Assembly: GCF_004684095.1 (NCBI RefSeq)
Contig: NZ_SRII01000004.1
Span: forward strand, 409,760 to 473,759
DNA from: Hymenobacter sp. UV11
GTDB taxonomy: Bacteria; Bacteroidota; Bacteroidia; Cytophagales; Hymenobacteraceae
DNA length: 64,000 nucleotides
Reading direction: 5' to 3'
A program made the translations under genes and the position numbers. Shown piece by piece: positions 22,038 to 30,545 of this stretch; the first letter of the stretch is position 1, and each line of letters opens with the position of its first letter. Below the pieces are notes generated by a model. The model was not told the origin of the DNA. It did no database searches and was given only the letters and a program-made list of their open reading frames with translations.

Positions 22038-22895
22038 ATGGCTGCTACCACCGCCACCTACCCCGCCACGTTCACCATCGGCGGCGACCTCACTGTCAAC
22101 CGCCTCGGCTACGGCGCCATGCGCATCACCGGCGAGGGTATTTGGGGCCCGCCCCAGGACCATGCTGAGTCTATTCGCGTACTGAAGCGCGCCGTGGAGC
22201 TTGGCGTCAATTTTATTGACACCGCCGACAGCTACGGCCCCAACGTATCGGAAGAACTGATTGCTGAGGCGCTGCACCCCTACAAGCAGGGCCTCGTGAT
22301 TGCCACCAAGGGCGGCCTGCTGCGCACCGGCCCCAACCAATGGCCCGTCGATGCCAGCCCCAAGCACCTCGAAGAAGTGCTGCACGGCAGCCTCAAGCGC
22401 CTGAAAGTGGAGCAAATCGACCTCTACCAGCTGCACCGCATCGACCCCAACGTGCCGATGGAGGACACGTTCAAATTCCTGCAAAAAGCCCAGCAGGACG
22501 GCTTTATCAAGCACATCGGCCTCTCGGAAGTAGAGGTAGACCAGATTAAGAAGGCCCAGGAGTTCTTCGAAGTAGTATCGGTGCAGAATATGTATTCGGT
22601 CGATAACCGCAAGTGGGAGTCGGTGCTCGACTACACCCGCGAGCAGAACATGGCGTTCATTCCATGGTACCCGCTCTCGGGCGGCAATAAGGAGGCCCTG
22701 GCGGCCCTCGATAGCCTAGCCAAAAAACACGGCGCCACCCAGCAGCAGATTGCCCTGAGCTGGCTGCTGCACCACTCGCCCAACATCCTGCTCATCCCCG
22801 GCACGTCGAAGGTGAAGCACCTGGAAGAGAACATGAAAACGGCTGATATTCAGCTCTCGGCCGACGACATGGCCACCCTGGACAAAATCAAGTAG
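22038..22895 (+). CDS. Aldo/keto reductase
   Basis: This is a 285-residue NADPH-dependent reductase with the TIM-barrel family motifs. LGVNFIDTADSYGPN holds the catalytic Asp and Tyr, VIATKGGL the Lys, and IDLYQLHRID the His. The cofactor-binding end reads LLIPGTSKVKHLEEN. It is probably cytoplasmic and acts on an unknown carbonyl compound. It stands alone, with a strong terminator after it. Confidence 0.93.
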   Translation: MAATTATYPATFTIGGDLTVNRLGYGAMRITGEGIWGPPQDHAESIRVLKRAVELGVNFIDTADSYGPNVSEELIAEALHPYKQGLVIATKGGLLRTGPNQWPVDASPKHLEEVLHGSLKRLKVEQIDLYQLHRIDPNVPMEDTFKFLQKAQQDGFIKHIGLSEVEVDQIKKAQEFFEVVSVQNMYSVDNRKWESVLDYTREQNMAFIPWYPLSGGNKEALAALDSLAKKHGATQQQIALSWLLHHSPNILLIPGTSKVKHLEENMKTADIQLSADDMATLDKIK

Positions 22896-22924
22896 GTGCA
22901 ACGCAACTGCTACCGAGCGCGTTA

Positions 22925-22965
22925 AGAAAAGCCGACCAGCCCGCCTGGTCGGCTTTTCTTTTTCT
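22925..22965 (+). terminator. Terminator of the aldo/keto reductase gene
   Basis: A perfect stem AAAAGCCGACCAG / CTGGTCGGCTTTT has a short GC-rich loop and is followed by CTTTTT. Confidence 0.93.
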
Positions 22966-22988
22966 CCCTACCCCTTCCGATATAACCC

Positions 22989-23555
22989 ATGCCGCGCCTC
23001 CTTTCCGCTCTTACCAAGCCGCTGCTGGCGCTGGCCCTCGGGCTGGCCGCCTGCTCGTCGGAGCAAGCTACCACGCGGGTCGATAGCCGCCCCGGCCTCA
23101 ACCTGAGCCGGTACAAGACCTATAATTTCATGGACCTGCTGGCCCGCAACGACTCGGCTTTCATTAACACCGGCTCCAACATCTTCGACCTCAAGCGCGC
23201 CGTGACGCACGAGATGGAAGCCCGCGGCTTCCGGCTGGCCGCCCAGCCCGACATCTGGGTGAACATCGGCCTCGTGACCGAGCAGCGCACCCAAACCCGC
23301 CAGGCCAACTACCTCACCGACGGCGCGCCCTACTACATCGGCCAGCGCAACTACCACTGGCAGGCCAGCGACATTCCGGTGGGCGAGTACCAGGAGGGCA
23401 CCGCCACCATCGACCTGGTTGATGCCGCCCGCAAGGAGCTGCTGTGGCAGGGCGTCACATCCACCATCCTGTCGCGCAAGCCCAGCCGCGCCTCTCAGCA
23501 GATTGACAAGGGGGTAGCCGACGTGTTTGCCCGCCTACCCATGCCCGCACGGTAA
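22989..23555 (+). CDS. DUF4136 lipoprotein
   Basis: This is a 188-residue lipoprotein with signal MPRLLSALTKPLLALALGLAA and lipobox LAAC. The mature part carries the DUF4136 pattern: RYKTYNFMD near the start, AVTHEMEARGFRLAAQPDIWVNI, and a closing EGTATIDLVDAARKELLWQG. Members are periplasmic or outer-membrane lipoproteins of unknown function. Nothing in the neighbourhood suggests a partner. Confidence 0.88.
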   Translation: MPRLLSALTKPLLALALGLAACSSEQATTRVDSRPGLNLSRYKTYNFMDLLARNDSAFINTGSNIFDLKRAVTHEMEARGFRLAAQPDIWVNIGLVTEQRTQTRQANYLTDGAPYYIGQRNYHWQASDIPVGEYQEGTATIDLVDAARKELLWQGVTSTILSRKPSRASQQIDKGVADVFARLPMPAR

Positions 23556-23565
23556 GTGTAATGTA

Positions 23566-23637
23566 AAATAGAGTGGCACTCCGTTTCCGCGCGAACGACT
23601 CGTTCAACGGGAAACGGAGTGCCACTCCGTTTTACAC
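23566..23637. repeat. Inverted repeat between convergent genes
   Basis: The arms GAGTGGCACTCCGTTTCC (23571-23588) and complement (23610-23627) are flanked by imperfectly paired AT-rich ends, TGTAAAATA and CGTTTTACA. Each arm contains the small palindrome GAGTGGCACTC. It fills the gap between the DUF4136 gene and the oppositely oriented oxidoreductase and could act as a two-way terminator. Confidence 0.85.
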
Positions 23638-24804
23638 TCAGTGGGCGCTGCGGCGGTCGATGAGCTGCACCACGTCTTTGGTCGAAACCGACTGGCCGGT
23701 TTCGGCGGCGCGGTAGATGGCTTCGAGCAGCTGCACATCGCGCAGGCCCATTTCGCCGGGCACGCGGGTGGGCTTGTTGAGTAGCACGCACTGGGCGAAG
23801 TCGTCCATCTGGGTGGCTTGCTGGTTGATATTGGGCAGGTTGAGCTTGCCGTCGTTTTTGCTGGTTTTGCCCGCCAGGCCGCCGTAGCCAAAGGCCGGCT
23901 CCAGCTCAAACCAACCCTGGGCAGCGTCGGCACGCAGGCGGCTCATGTTTTCGGTGTAGCTGGTGCGGCAGTCGGCCACCGTACCATCAGCAAAGCGTAG
24001 CTGCCAGCTGATACCCGCCTCCACGTCCTTGAACAGCGCCGGGTTGGAATTAGGCGCGAACTTGGCCGTGACCGACACCGGTACCTGGCCCTTGGTATAG
24101 AGGCAGCCCTGCAGGCAATAAATGCCCATATCCATGAGTGGCCCGCCGCCGCTGAGCTTCTTGTTCACGCGCCAGGGTGTGCCGCCGCTGCCAAACTTGA
24201 AGCCGTTGTCGGCCGCCAAGTGGTTGATTTTGCCGTAGGCCTGCGACTGGCCCAGGCGCATCATCTCCTGGTTGTGCGGCTCGAAGTGCAGTCGGTAGCC
24301 GATACTGAGTTTCTTGCCAGCCTTCTCCATCGCCGCAATCATATGCTTGGCATCGGCCACCGAGGTCGCCATCGGCTTTTCGCAAATGACGTGCTTGCCC
24401 GCCTGCGCCGCCCGCACCACGTACTCGGCGTGCAGGGCATTGGGCAGCACCACGTACACAATATCGATGGCCGGGTTGTCCATCATCCGGTCAAAAGTCT
24501 TGTAGTCGTAGCAGTTCTTGGCCGCGATGCCGTATTGCTGCTGCCACTTCACAGCTTTTTCGGGCGAGCCGGTTACTACCCCCGCCAGCTGGCAGTACTT
24601 GGTTTGCTGCAGGGCCGGCGCCAGCTGGCCGGTGCTGTAGTTGCCCAGGCCCACCAGCGCCACGCCCAGCTTGCGCTCGGGCGCCAGCCAATCGAGAGGG
24701 GCGCCCAGCGCTGCGGTGCCGGCCAGCGTGGCCCCCGCACCGAGCGAGAGCGTGCGCAGGAAGTCGCGCCGGGAAGAGGGGGTAGGGGTCAGCAAGTCAG
24801 TCAT
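23638..24804 (-). CDS. Gfo/Idh/MocA-family oxidoreductase with Tat signal
   Basis: This is an NAD(P)-dependent sugar-type oxidoreductase of 388 residues from the ATG at 24804 (MTDLLTPTPSS). Residues 12-18 read SRRDFLR, a twin-arginine export signal, so the folded, cofactor-loaded protein is sent to the periplasm. The Rossmann domain begins KLGVALVGLGNYSTGQLAPAL, and the catalytic segment CEKPMATSVADAK has the conserved EKP. The C-terminal domain includes GGGPLMDMGIYCLQG. The frame upstream of 24804 runs into an inverted repeat and is not used. The substrate is unknown. Confidence 0.92.
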   Translation of the reverse strand: MTDLLTPTPSSRRDFLRTLSLGAGATLAGTAALGAPLDWLAPERKLGVALVGLGNYSTGQLAPALQQTKYCQLAGVVTGSPEKAVKWQQQYGIAAKNCYDYKTFDRMMDNPAIDIVYVVLPNALHAEYVVRAAQAGKHVICEKPMATSVADAKHMIAAMEKAGKKLSIGYRLHFEPHNQEMMRLGQSQAYGKINHLAADNGFKFGSGGTPWRVNKKLSGGGPLMDMGIYCLQGCLYTKGQVPVSVTAKFAPNSNPALFKDVEAGISWQLRFADGTVADCRTSYTENMSRLRADAAQGWFELEPAFGYGGLAGKTSKNDGKLNLPNINQQATQMDDFAQCVLLNKPTRVPGEMGLRDVQLLEAIYRAAETGQSVSTKDVVQLIDRRSAH

Positions 24805-24885
24805 GAGGAAAAGGAAAAGGGTAGGGTGGGCATACCGGTGTTGGGGTCGGTGGGTTGCGCCGGGCTTGGTTGGGGGTGTTCTGAT

Positions 24886-25025
24886 AAACAAGAAAGAACG
24901 TCATGCTCATCTGGCGTCCGCTTGTCGAAGCATCTCTACCACGCCGCTAGAAATAGTAACCTACTGGCGTGGTAGAGATGCTTCGACAAGCGGACGCCAG
25001 ATGAGCATGACGTTCTTTCTTGTTT
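24886..25025. repeat. Perfect 60-bp inverted repeat, family 3 (copy 1)
   Basis: The arms at 24886-24945 and 24966-25025 are exact reverse complements over 60 bases, with a 20-base loop. The arms contain CGTCATGC and GAAGCATCTC, which recur in the shorter inverted repeat at 63214-63305. It lies between the pirin gene end and the start of the oxidoreductase gene, both on the minus strand. Confidence 0.95.
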
Positions 25026-25042
25026 GAGTCTGAAAAAACAGT

Positions 25043-25924
25043 CTACTCGTCCTCCGGAAACTTGCCCATATTGCCGCTCTCAAAGTCGGCGATGGCGGCC
25101 ATCAACTCCTCGTTCGTGTTCATCACAAACGGCCCGTAGGTAGCCAGCGGCTCCTCAATGGGCGCGCCGGCCAGCACAAGCACGAGGCTGTCGGCAGAAG
25201 CCGTGAGTTGCACGTCGGCCGAGTTCCAGCCCAGCACCACGAGCTGCTGCGTGCGGGCCGGCCGGTCGCCGTTCACCAGCACTTCGCCGCGCACTACGTA
25301 GAGGCCCACGTTGTAGGCAGGGGGTAGGGACAGCACAAAATCAGCCCCCTTAGTCAGCTTCACATCGAGCAGGGTGAGGGGCGAAAACGTGTCGGCTGGC
25401 CCCGTGGCCCCGCCGTAGCTGCCCGCAATGACGCGGATGCTACCCCCGCCGCCCGCTACCGGCACGCTCGGGATGGCGGCGGCGCGCAGCTCCTGGTACT
25501 TGGGCGGCACCAGCTTGTCGGCCTTGGGCATATTCACCCAGAGCTGCAATAGCTCCAGGGTGCCGCCGCGCCGGGCAAAGTCGCGGTCATACATTTCGGC
25601 GTGGCGCAGGCCGGCGCCGGCGGTCATCCACTGCACATCGCCGGGGCCGATGGTGCCGTCGTGGCCGGCCGTGTCGCGGTGGGCCAGGTGGCCATCATAC
25701 ACCACCGTCACGGTTTCGAAGCCGCGGTGTGGGTGCGGCGGCGAGCCCAGCGGTGTATCGGTGGGCGCAATCTGCATTGGCCCGATGTGGTCGATGAGCA
25801 GGTAGGGGCTCAATTGCCGGATACGCGGCCCCGGCATGGGGCTGGTCACGTCGAAGCCGTCGCCCACGGCCTTCTTGTTGCCATCAATAACCTGAAAAAC
25901 GCGGCGAAATTCGGGAGTGGCCAT
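25043..25924 (-). CDS. Pirin family protein
   Basis: This is a 293-residue bicupin. The N-terminal cupin has the pirin signature: PHPHRGFETVTVVYDGHLAHRD with metal-binding His residues, and WMTAGAGLRHAEMYD. The C-terminal cupin is shorter. Bacterial pirins can show quercetinase activity or act as redox-linked regulators; which applies here cannot be told. The ORF ends in EDE and is followed by the 60-bp inverted repeat. Confidence 0.94.
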   Translation of the reverse strand: MATPEFRRVFQVIDGNKKAVGDGFDVTSPMPGPRIRQLSPYLLIDHIGPMQIAPTDTPLGSPPHPHRGFETVTVVYDGHLAHRDTAGHDGTIGPGDVQWMTAGAGLRHAEMYDRDFARRGGTLELLQLWVNMPKADKLVPPKYQELRAAAIPSVPVAGGGGSIRVIAGSYGGATGPADTFSPLTLLDVKLTKGADFVLSLPPAYNVGLYVVRGEVLVNGDRPARTQQLVVLGWNSADVQLTASADSLVLVLAGAPIEEPLATYGPFVMNTNEELMAAIADFESGNMGKFPEDE

Positions 25925-25988
25925 CGCTGAGAATAGAAACGGTGTAGGTACAGTCTTTATAAGCCGGGGCGGGGTAAAAGGTTATGGG

Positions 25989-26573
25989 TTACTGTGCCTC
26001 GGCTGCCGCTGAGGGGGCGAAAAGTGTAGTATCCGTTACGCGTAACTCCACTAACACATCAACTGATACCAGTAGGTTGAGGCGTGCTTGATGGGCTTCC
26101 AAAGAAGCGGTGCGCGGTGGAAATTCCTCTGTGAACCCAACGCAGGCAATGGCGAGTACCGCTTGGCGCGCTGCCAAGATACCATTAGCGTAAAAGTCGT
26201 TGATGGAATTGGCCAGCTGCGGAATACAATCTTTAATGCGGTCAGTGCGACGCCGGTAATTACCGTGCTTAAATTCCACAAAGTGGATAGTTGCGTCCTG
26301 TACCAGCGCGCAGTCGCAGCGACTAGGGTCGTCGGAGGTAAACAAGCAACAATCAATAGCCACCAAGTGAACGGGTTGGCCAGTTTCGTTTTGCACGGTC
26401 AGCTCGCGGTCTTCCTTATCCGGTCCCAGGCGATAAGTAGAAGGCAGCCGTTCAGTTGCCTCGTCGCCAGCTAAAGACAGTGGGTCGTAAACGTGAAAAA
26501 CCGGATGGAAAAGTGTCGTAATGCAAACCGCCTGTTCCTTCGGCGGGTAAGCCGCGTGAATACGCTCTATCAT
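25989..26573 (-). CDS. Probable PD-(D/E)XK-type nuclease, partner of the adjoining ATPase
   Basis: This is a 194-residue protein with no signal peptide. I recognise no named family. A PD-(D/E)XK-like pattern is visible: Asp87 in SRCDCALV, then Glu100 and Lys102 in IHFVEFKHG, on two predicted beta strands, followed by a helix with Gln119 and Tyr128 (QLANSINDFY), as in RecB-like nucleases. Its ATG overlaps the stop of the upstream ATPase by four bases, so the two are translationally coupled and probably work as a pair. A nuclease effector role is inference; the family call rests on motif reading only. Confidence 0.6.
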   Translation of the reverse strand: MIERIHAAYPPKEQAVCITTLFHPVFHVYDPLSLAGDEATERLPSTYRLGPDKEDRELTVQNETGQPVHLVAIDCCLFTSDDPSRCDCALVQDATIHFVEFKHGNYRRRTDRIKDCIPQLANSINDFYANGILAARQAVLAIACVGFTEEFPPRTASLEAHQARLNLLVSVDVLVELRVTDTTLFAPSAAAEAQ

Positions 26574-27736
26574 TTGATAGCAAATCCTTTCGACAGGCGG
26601 ATAAGATTATCAAACGCATCGGCGGCATCGCCCGAAAGCCCGTCCAGCTCATTATTGTCAATCAATCCTAATTCAGCATCGACCAGCGATTGCACGCCGC
26701 CATTCTCCACTTGGTAGCAGGCAAATTCCTTGGGGTTAATCCAGCTAGCTTCAGGCACGATGGCCGCCACAGCCTCTTTACGGTCGGGGTGCTTCTCAGC
26801 CACCTGGTAAGCGTAAAGCAGCAGGTTGAGATGCGAGAGAATGTAGGGACTGTGTGTGGTGATGGTCAGATCGTTATCGCCCTTCGTGCATTTCTCCACC
26901 AGCCAGTTCAGCAGCCCTTGCTGGGCGGTGGGGTAGAGGTTCAGCTCCGGCTCTTCTATAATGAAGCTTTGTGCCTGCTCGGTGTTGCGGCTCAGGTGCT
27001 CTAGCAACACTAACAACGGGGTGACAGATTGAACGCCGCTGGCGGTTTCCGCAATTTTTAGCGGGAGTTGATTTGCTAGGACAATAAGGTCTTGTTGGTT
27101 TAAGCGAAAAAAATCAATCCCTAAAAAGGGTATTCGCAGAAATTCTATGGATTCACGAGCCTGAAAATAAAGGTTTGCAAAGGCCGTTAGGGTTTTTGGT
27201 AATCCGATGTTTTCACTCATCAGACCAGGCCAAGCAGTATTTATCGCTGCAACAAATATTCTTTCCGAAGGAACATATACTGGAGTTGTTGGAGCTACTA
27301 TTTGGTTGAAACTTTCTTCATAATTTTTTAGTAACTCACTAGCAGATAAGAGATTATGCAATTTATTTTTAGACTTTGAATTTAATAAATCAGAAATTGT
27401 AGAAATTTGCTTTTCTAAGTATTCAGTAGATTTTTCATCTAACTCCAATTCATAATCGCCTTTGCCATAATTAATTATACTTTTGACTGTTACCCAATTG
27501 AAAGTAGATTCATCAGATAGGTGAGATAGTATGTTGTAGTGTGTAAACTTTTCCTTTCTCGTTGAAATATACAGAGGGTCAGGATGCATCAATTCCTTAT
27601 CTCTAGAAATCGCCGCCAGCTTCGCCAGCGTACTCTTACCCCCACCCGTCGGCCCAATAAAAACCGTCACCCGCTTAAAGTCCACCGTAGCGTCTTTAAT
27701 GGGTCCGAAGTTCTTGACAATCAGCTGCTCGTTCAT
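26570..27736 (-). CDS. AAA/ABC-type ATPase of a two-gene cassette
   Basis: This is a 388-residue soluble ATPase of the SMC/RecF-like (AAA_15/AAA_21) type. It begins MNEQLIVKNFGPIKDATVDF and has Walker A GPTGGGKST at 28-36, an ABC-signature-like ETASGVQSV, Walker B SFIIEEPELNLYP and a His switch ITTHSPYILSHLN. The middle of the gene (about 27060-27600) is far more AT-rich than its surroundings, pointing to transfer or a fast-evolving insert. It lacks the TOPRIM domain of OLD/GajA proteins. The coupled downstream gene looks like a nuclease. This matches the plan of ATPase-effector phage defence modules, but no known system is recognised. Confidence 0.8.
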   Translation of the reverse strand: MNEQLIVKNFGPIKDATVDFKRVTVFIGPTGGGKSTLAKLAAISRDKELMHPDPLYISTRKEKFTHYNILSHLSDESTFNWVTVKSIINYGKGDYELELDEKSTEYLEKQISTISDLLNSKSKNKLHNLLSASELLKNYEESFNQIVAPTTPVYVPSERIFVAAINTAWPGLMSENIGLPKTLTAFANLYFQARESIEFLRIPFLGIDFFRLNQQDLIVLANQLPLKIAETASGVQSVTPLLVLLEHLSRNTEQAQSFIIEEPELNLYPTAQQGLLNWLVEKCTKGDNDLTITTHSPYILSHLNLLLYAYQVAEKHPDRKEAVAAIVPEASWINPKEFACYQVENGGVQSLVDAELGLIDNNELDGLSGDAADAFDNLIRLSKGFAIK

Positions 27737-27819
27737 GGGGTAGGGAAATAGAATTTGGATAAAACTACAACGCGGCGGCCCCGTTGCCGGAGCCGCCGCG
27801 CGTAAGCATTGAGCGACAA

Positions 27820-28281
27820 TTACTTGGGTAAAGTGGCGCGCACGGCTTTTACCTCGGCTACCTGCACGGCGCTGGCTTTGTTGCCAAATTTATTACGCAC
27901 GTAGGTGAGCACATCGGCTACCTGCTGGTCGGTTAGGTAGTTCTGGGCGGGCATGTGCTGCTTGTAGTCGTTGCCGTCGATTTCGATGGGCTCGGCGAGG
28001 CCGGCCAGCACGATGTGGGCTAGGCGGGCCTTGTCGCCGAGTACGTACTCGGTTTTGATGAGCGGCGGGTTCATGTTGGGCACGCCGCCACCGTCGGCCA
28101 TGTGGCAGGTGATGCACACGTTCTTATACACCACCGCGCCGCGGGTGATGGACGCGGCCATGGCCGGGTCGGCTTTGGTGGGGGCTTTGGCCTTGGCGGC
28201 GGGGGTAGGGCGGTGCTGCGCGTGCAGCGACAGCGCGCCGCCGGCCAGCGCCAAGGTCAAAAGAGCTTGCTTAACAGTCAT
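27820..28281 (-). CDS. Exported class I cytochrome c
   Basis: This is a 153-residue monohaem cytochrome with a signal peptide (about 1-21, ending SLHA-Q). The haem motif is CITCH and the distal Met ligand is probably in KQHMPAQ. The C-terminal helix LTDQQVADVLTYVRNKFGN is typical. Its start overlaps the stop of the sugar dehydrogenase gene by one base (TAATG), so it is the likely electron acceptor of that enzyme in the periplasm. Confidence 0.93.
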   Translation of the reverse strand: MTVKQALLTLALAGGALSLHAQHRPTPAAKAKAPTKADPAMAASITRGAVVYKNVCITCHMADGGGVPNMNPPLIKTEYVLGDKARLAHIVLAGLAEPIEIDGNDYKQHMPAQNYLTDQQVADVLTYVRNKFGNKASAVQVAEVKAVRATLPK

Positions 28282-29567
28282 TATTTCTTAGCGTTATATA
28301 CGATGCGGTAGATGGTGCCCTTCTGGTCGTCGCTCACGTAGAGCGAGCCGTCGGGGCCCTGTGCGAGGCCGCAGGGGCGGTGGTCGGCGCGGCCACTGGC
28401 GGCCTTGGCGGCCGAGCCAGCGAAGTTGTCGGCAAATACCTCCCACTGGCCATCAGGCTTGCCATTCTTAAAGGGCTGGAATACCACGAAATAACCAGCC
28501 TGGGGCTCGGGAGCGCGGTTCCAGGAGCCGTGGAAGGCGATGAAGGCGCCGTTGCGGTACTTGGCCGGGAACATGGTGCCAGTGTAGAAGAGCAGGCCAT
28601 CGGGGGCCATGTGGCCGGGGTAGGCGGCGGCGGGCTTGAGGTAGTCGGCGGTGGAAGGCGTTTTGCCATCGCCGCCGTACTCGGGGCCTTTCATCAGCTC
28701 CTTCTTCTGCTGGTCGTAGTAGATGTAGGGCCAGCCGGCGTTCGAGCCTTTGGTGAGCGCGTACAGGCACTCGGCGGGCAACGCGGCCGACTCCTTTTCG
28801 CCGTAAAGCTCGGGCCAGTTGTCGTGCAGCTGGTCGCGGCCGTGTTGCATCACAAAGAGCTGATTGTCTTGGGGGTTCCAGTCGAGGCCCACCACGTTGC
28901 GCAGGCCGGTGGCGTAGCGCGTGCCGTCGGGGTAGCGCTGGTTGAGCTGGTTGGCCTTAAACTGCCAGATGCCGCCCGCCGAGTCCAGAATGGGGCAATT
29001 GGGGATGCCCTTGCTGCCGCGGGTGCGGTCCTGCTCCTGGCAGGCGTTGGCGTAGGCGCCGATGTTCACGTAGAGGTTGTCGGCGTTGTCGAGCACGATG
29101 GATTTTGACTCGTGCTGGCTGCCCACTTTGAGGCCGCGCACCAGCAGCTCGGGTTTGGTGGGGGCGGTTACTTCACCCTTGCCGTCGAGCTTGTAGCGGT
29201 ACACCGCGTGGTCGGAGGAGGCGTAGAGGTAGCCGTTTTTCTCGTACATGCCCGTGCCGCCATAGTCACCAAAGCCGCCCGTCATGGTGGCCTTACCGTT
29301 GGGCTGGCTGTGCAGCTCCAGAATGCCCTTGCCGTCTTTTACTTTGTTGAGCTTTACGTAGATAACGCCCTGGGGCGTAACGGCGATGTGGCGGGCTTTG
29401 CCACCGGTTTCGGCGGCTACCAGCGCGCCAAAGCCAGCGGGTAGCTTGAGGCCGGCATTGTTGGGGTCGGGCGCGACGCGCACGCTGGTGGGGTGGCTGG
29501 CAACTAGCGCCAGACTACCCGCCAGGGCGGGCACGGCGAGTAATAAGCGAGGAGAAAAGGAGAGCAT
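28281..29567 (-). CDS. PQQ-dependent sugar (sorbosone/glucose) dehydrogenase-like protein
   Basis: This is a 428-residue exported protein with a signal peptide of about 25 residues. It has the six-bladed propeller pattern of the soluble GSDH/sorbosone dehydrogenase family: ARHIAVTPQGVIYVKL, DNLYVNIGA, ATGLRNVVGLDWNPQDNQLFVMQHGRD, and RPCGLAQGPDGSLYVSDDQKGTIYRI. These enzymes oxidise sugars using pyrroloquinoline quinone. The directly coupled cytochrome c would take the electrons. No PQQ synthesis genes are in the window. Confidence 0.9.
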   Translation of the reverse strand: MLSFSPRLLLAVPALAGSLALVASHPTSVRVAPDPNNAGLKLPAGFGALVAAETGGKARHIAVTPQGVIYVKLNKVKDGKGILELHSQPNGKATMTGGFGDYGGTGMYEKNGYLYASSDHAVYRYKLDGKGEVTAPTKPELLVRGLKVGSQHESKSIVLDNADNLYVNIGAYANACQEQDRTRGSKGIPNCPILDSAGGIWQFKANQLNQRYPDGTRYATGLRNVVGLDWNPQDNQLFVMQHGRDQLHDNWPELYGEKESAALPAECLYALTKGSNAGWPYIYYDQQKKELMKGPEYGGDGKTPSTADYLKPAAAYPGHMAPDGLLFYTGTMFPAKYRNGAFIAFHGSWNRAPEPQAGYFVVFQPFKNGKPDGQWEVFADNFAGSAAKAASGRADHRPCGLAQGPDGSLYVSDDQKGTIYRIVYNAKK

Positions 29568-29679
29568 ACAGGGAAATAGGAAAATGACGAGGCGAAATAA
29601 GCTAAAAGCAAGCTAATTCCCCAACTGCTAATGTCGGCTGAAGGTTGCAGCGTTGGCTGGGCCGAGGGGGGTAGGGCGC

Positions 29680-29687
29680 TACTTTTG
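29680..29687 (+). promoter_or_regulatory. -7 promoter element of the alpha/beta hydrolase gene
   Basis: TACTTTTG fits TAnnTTTG; a TTG lies 24 bases further upstream. Transcription would start near 29693, which supports the ATG at 29710 over the TTG at 29653. Confidence 0.5.
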
Positions 29688-29709
29688 CGCGTTGTCCTTC
29701 GCTGCTGCT

Positions 29710-30471
29710 ATGTCAGTAACTACCCCCACCATTCTTTTCGTCCACGGCTTTGCCGAAAGCCGCGAGGTCTGGACGGAATTTACCCGGCCCTTCCCGGCCG
29801 GCTACCGCCTGCTCATGCCCAACCTGCTGGGCCACGGCACCAACCGCGCCGCCGCGCCCGACTTTTCGATGGAGGCCCAGGCCCGCTTCGTAGTAAGCTA
29901 CCTCGACCAAAAGGGCTGCGCCGGCCCCGTGCTGGTGGTAGGCCACAGCATGGGCGGCTACGTGGCCCTGGCCCTGGCCGAGCGCTACCCCGACCGCGTG
30001 GCCGGCCTGGTGCTCCTCAACTCCACGGCCTATCCCGACACCGACGAGAAGCGCCAGAACCGCGAAAAAAACATCAGCTTTGTCGAGCGCCACGGCCTCG
30101 AAAAATTCATGGGCAGCTTCGTGCGCCCGCTCTTTGCTCCCGCCAACCGCGACCGCCTGCCCGAGGCCCTGGCCCTGCTCGAAGACATTGGCCGGGCCAC
30201 CCCCGAGGCCACTATCGCGGGTGCCCTGCGCGCCATGGCCGCCCGCCCCGACCGTACCACCGTGCTGCGCGCCGCGCCCTTCCCGGTACTGCTGGTGGCG
30301 GGCAAGCACGACGTGGCCGTGCCCCTGGCCGACTCAGTGGCCCAGGCCGCCCTACCCCCCCTTGGCGCGGCGCTGTTCCTGGAGGGCAGCGGCCACCAGG
30401 CGTACCTGGAGCAGCCCGAGCCCACGCGCCGGGCCGTGCTGGCGCTGGCCAGCGCGGTTTTTGGGGGGTAA
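29710..30471 (+). CDS. Alpha/beta hydrolase
   Basis: This is a 253-residue hydrolase from the ATG at 29710 (MSVTTPTILFVHGFAES). The oxyanion motif is VHGF, the nucleophile elbow is VGHSMGGYVALALAERYP, the Asp is probably in VAGKHDVAVP, and the His is in GSGHQAYLEQP. There is no signal peptide, so it is cytoplasmic. The fold is clear but the substrate (ester, lactone or haloalkane) is not. It is a single gene ending at a terminator shared with the convergent neighbour. Confidence 0.93.
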   Translation: MSVTTPTILFVHGFAESREVWTEFTRPFPAGYRLLMPNLLGHGTNRAAAPDFSMEAQARFVVSYLDQKGCAGPVLVVGHSMGGYVALALAERYPDRVAGLVLLNSTAYPDTDEKRQNREKNISFVERHGLEKFMGSFVRPLFAPANRDRLPEALALLEDIGRATPEATIAGALRAMAARPDRTTVLRAAPFPVLLVAGKHDVAVPLADSVAQAALPPLGAALFLEGSGHQAYLEQPEPTRRAVLALASAVFGG

Positions 30472-30479
30472 CCAGTACG

Positions 30480-30507
30480 TAAAAAGGCCGGGCATGCCCG
30501 GCCTTTT
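30480..30507. terminator. Bidirectional terminator between convergent genes
   Basis: A self-complementary stem AAAAGGCCGGGC / GCCCGGCCTTTT with a very short loop lies 10 bases after the hydrolase stop and about 40 bases past the stop of the opposing lipoprotein gene. It has A- and T-runs on both sides. Confidence 0.92.
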
Positions 30508-30545
30508 GTGGTTAAATGCAGTGAGTTAGTGAATCGTGCTGCTGC

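Noticed and set aside
24886..25025. 60-bp inverted repeat considered as ends of an insertion sequence
   Set aside because: Only 20 bases lie between the arms, with no transposase and no visible target duplication. A MITE-like origin remains possible.
29631..30482. 283-residue + strand frame overlapping the alpha/beta hydrolase
   Set aside because: It is a +1-shifted Arg/Pro-rich frame; the hydrolase frame has the full catalytic motif set.
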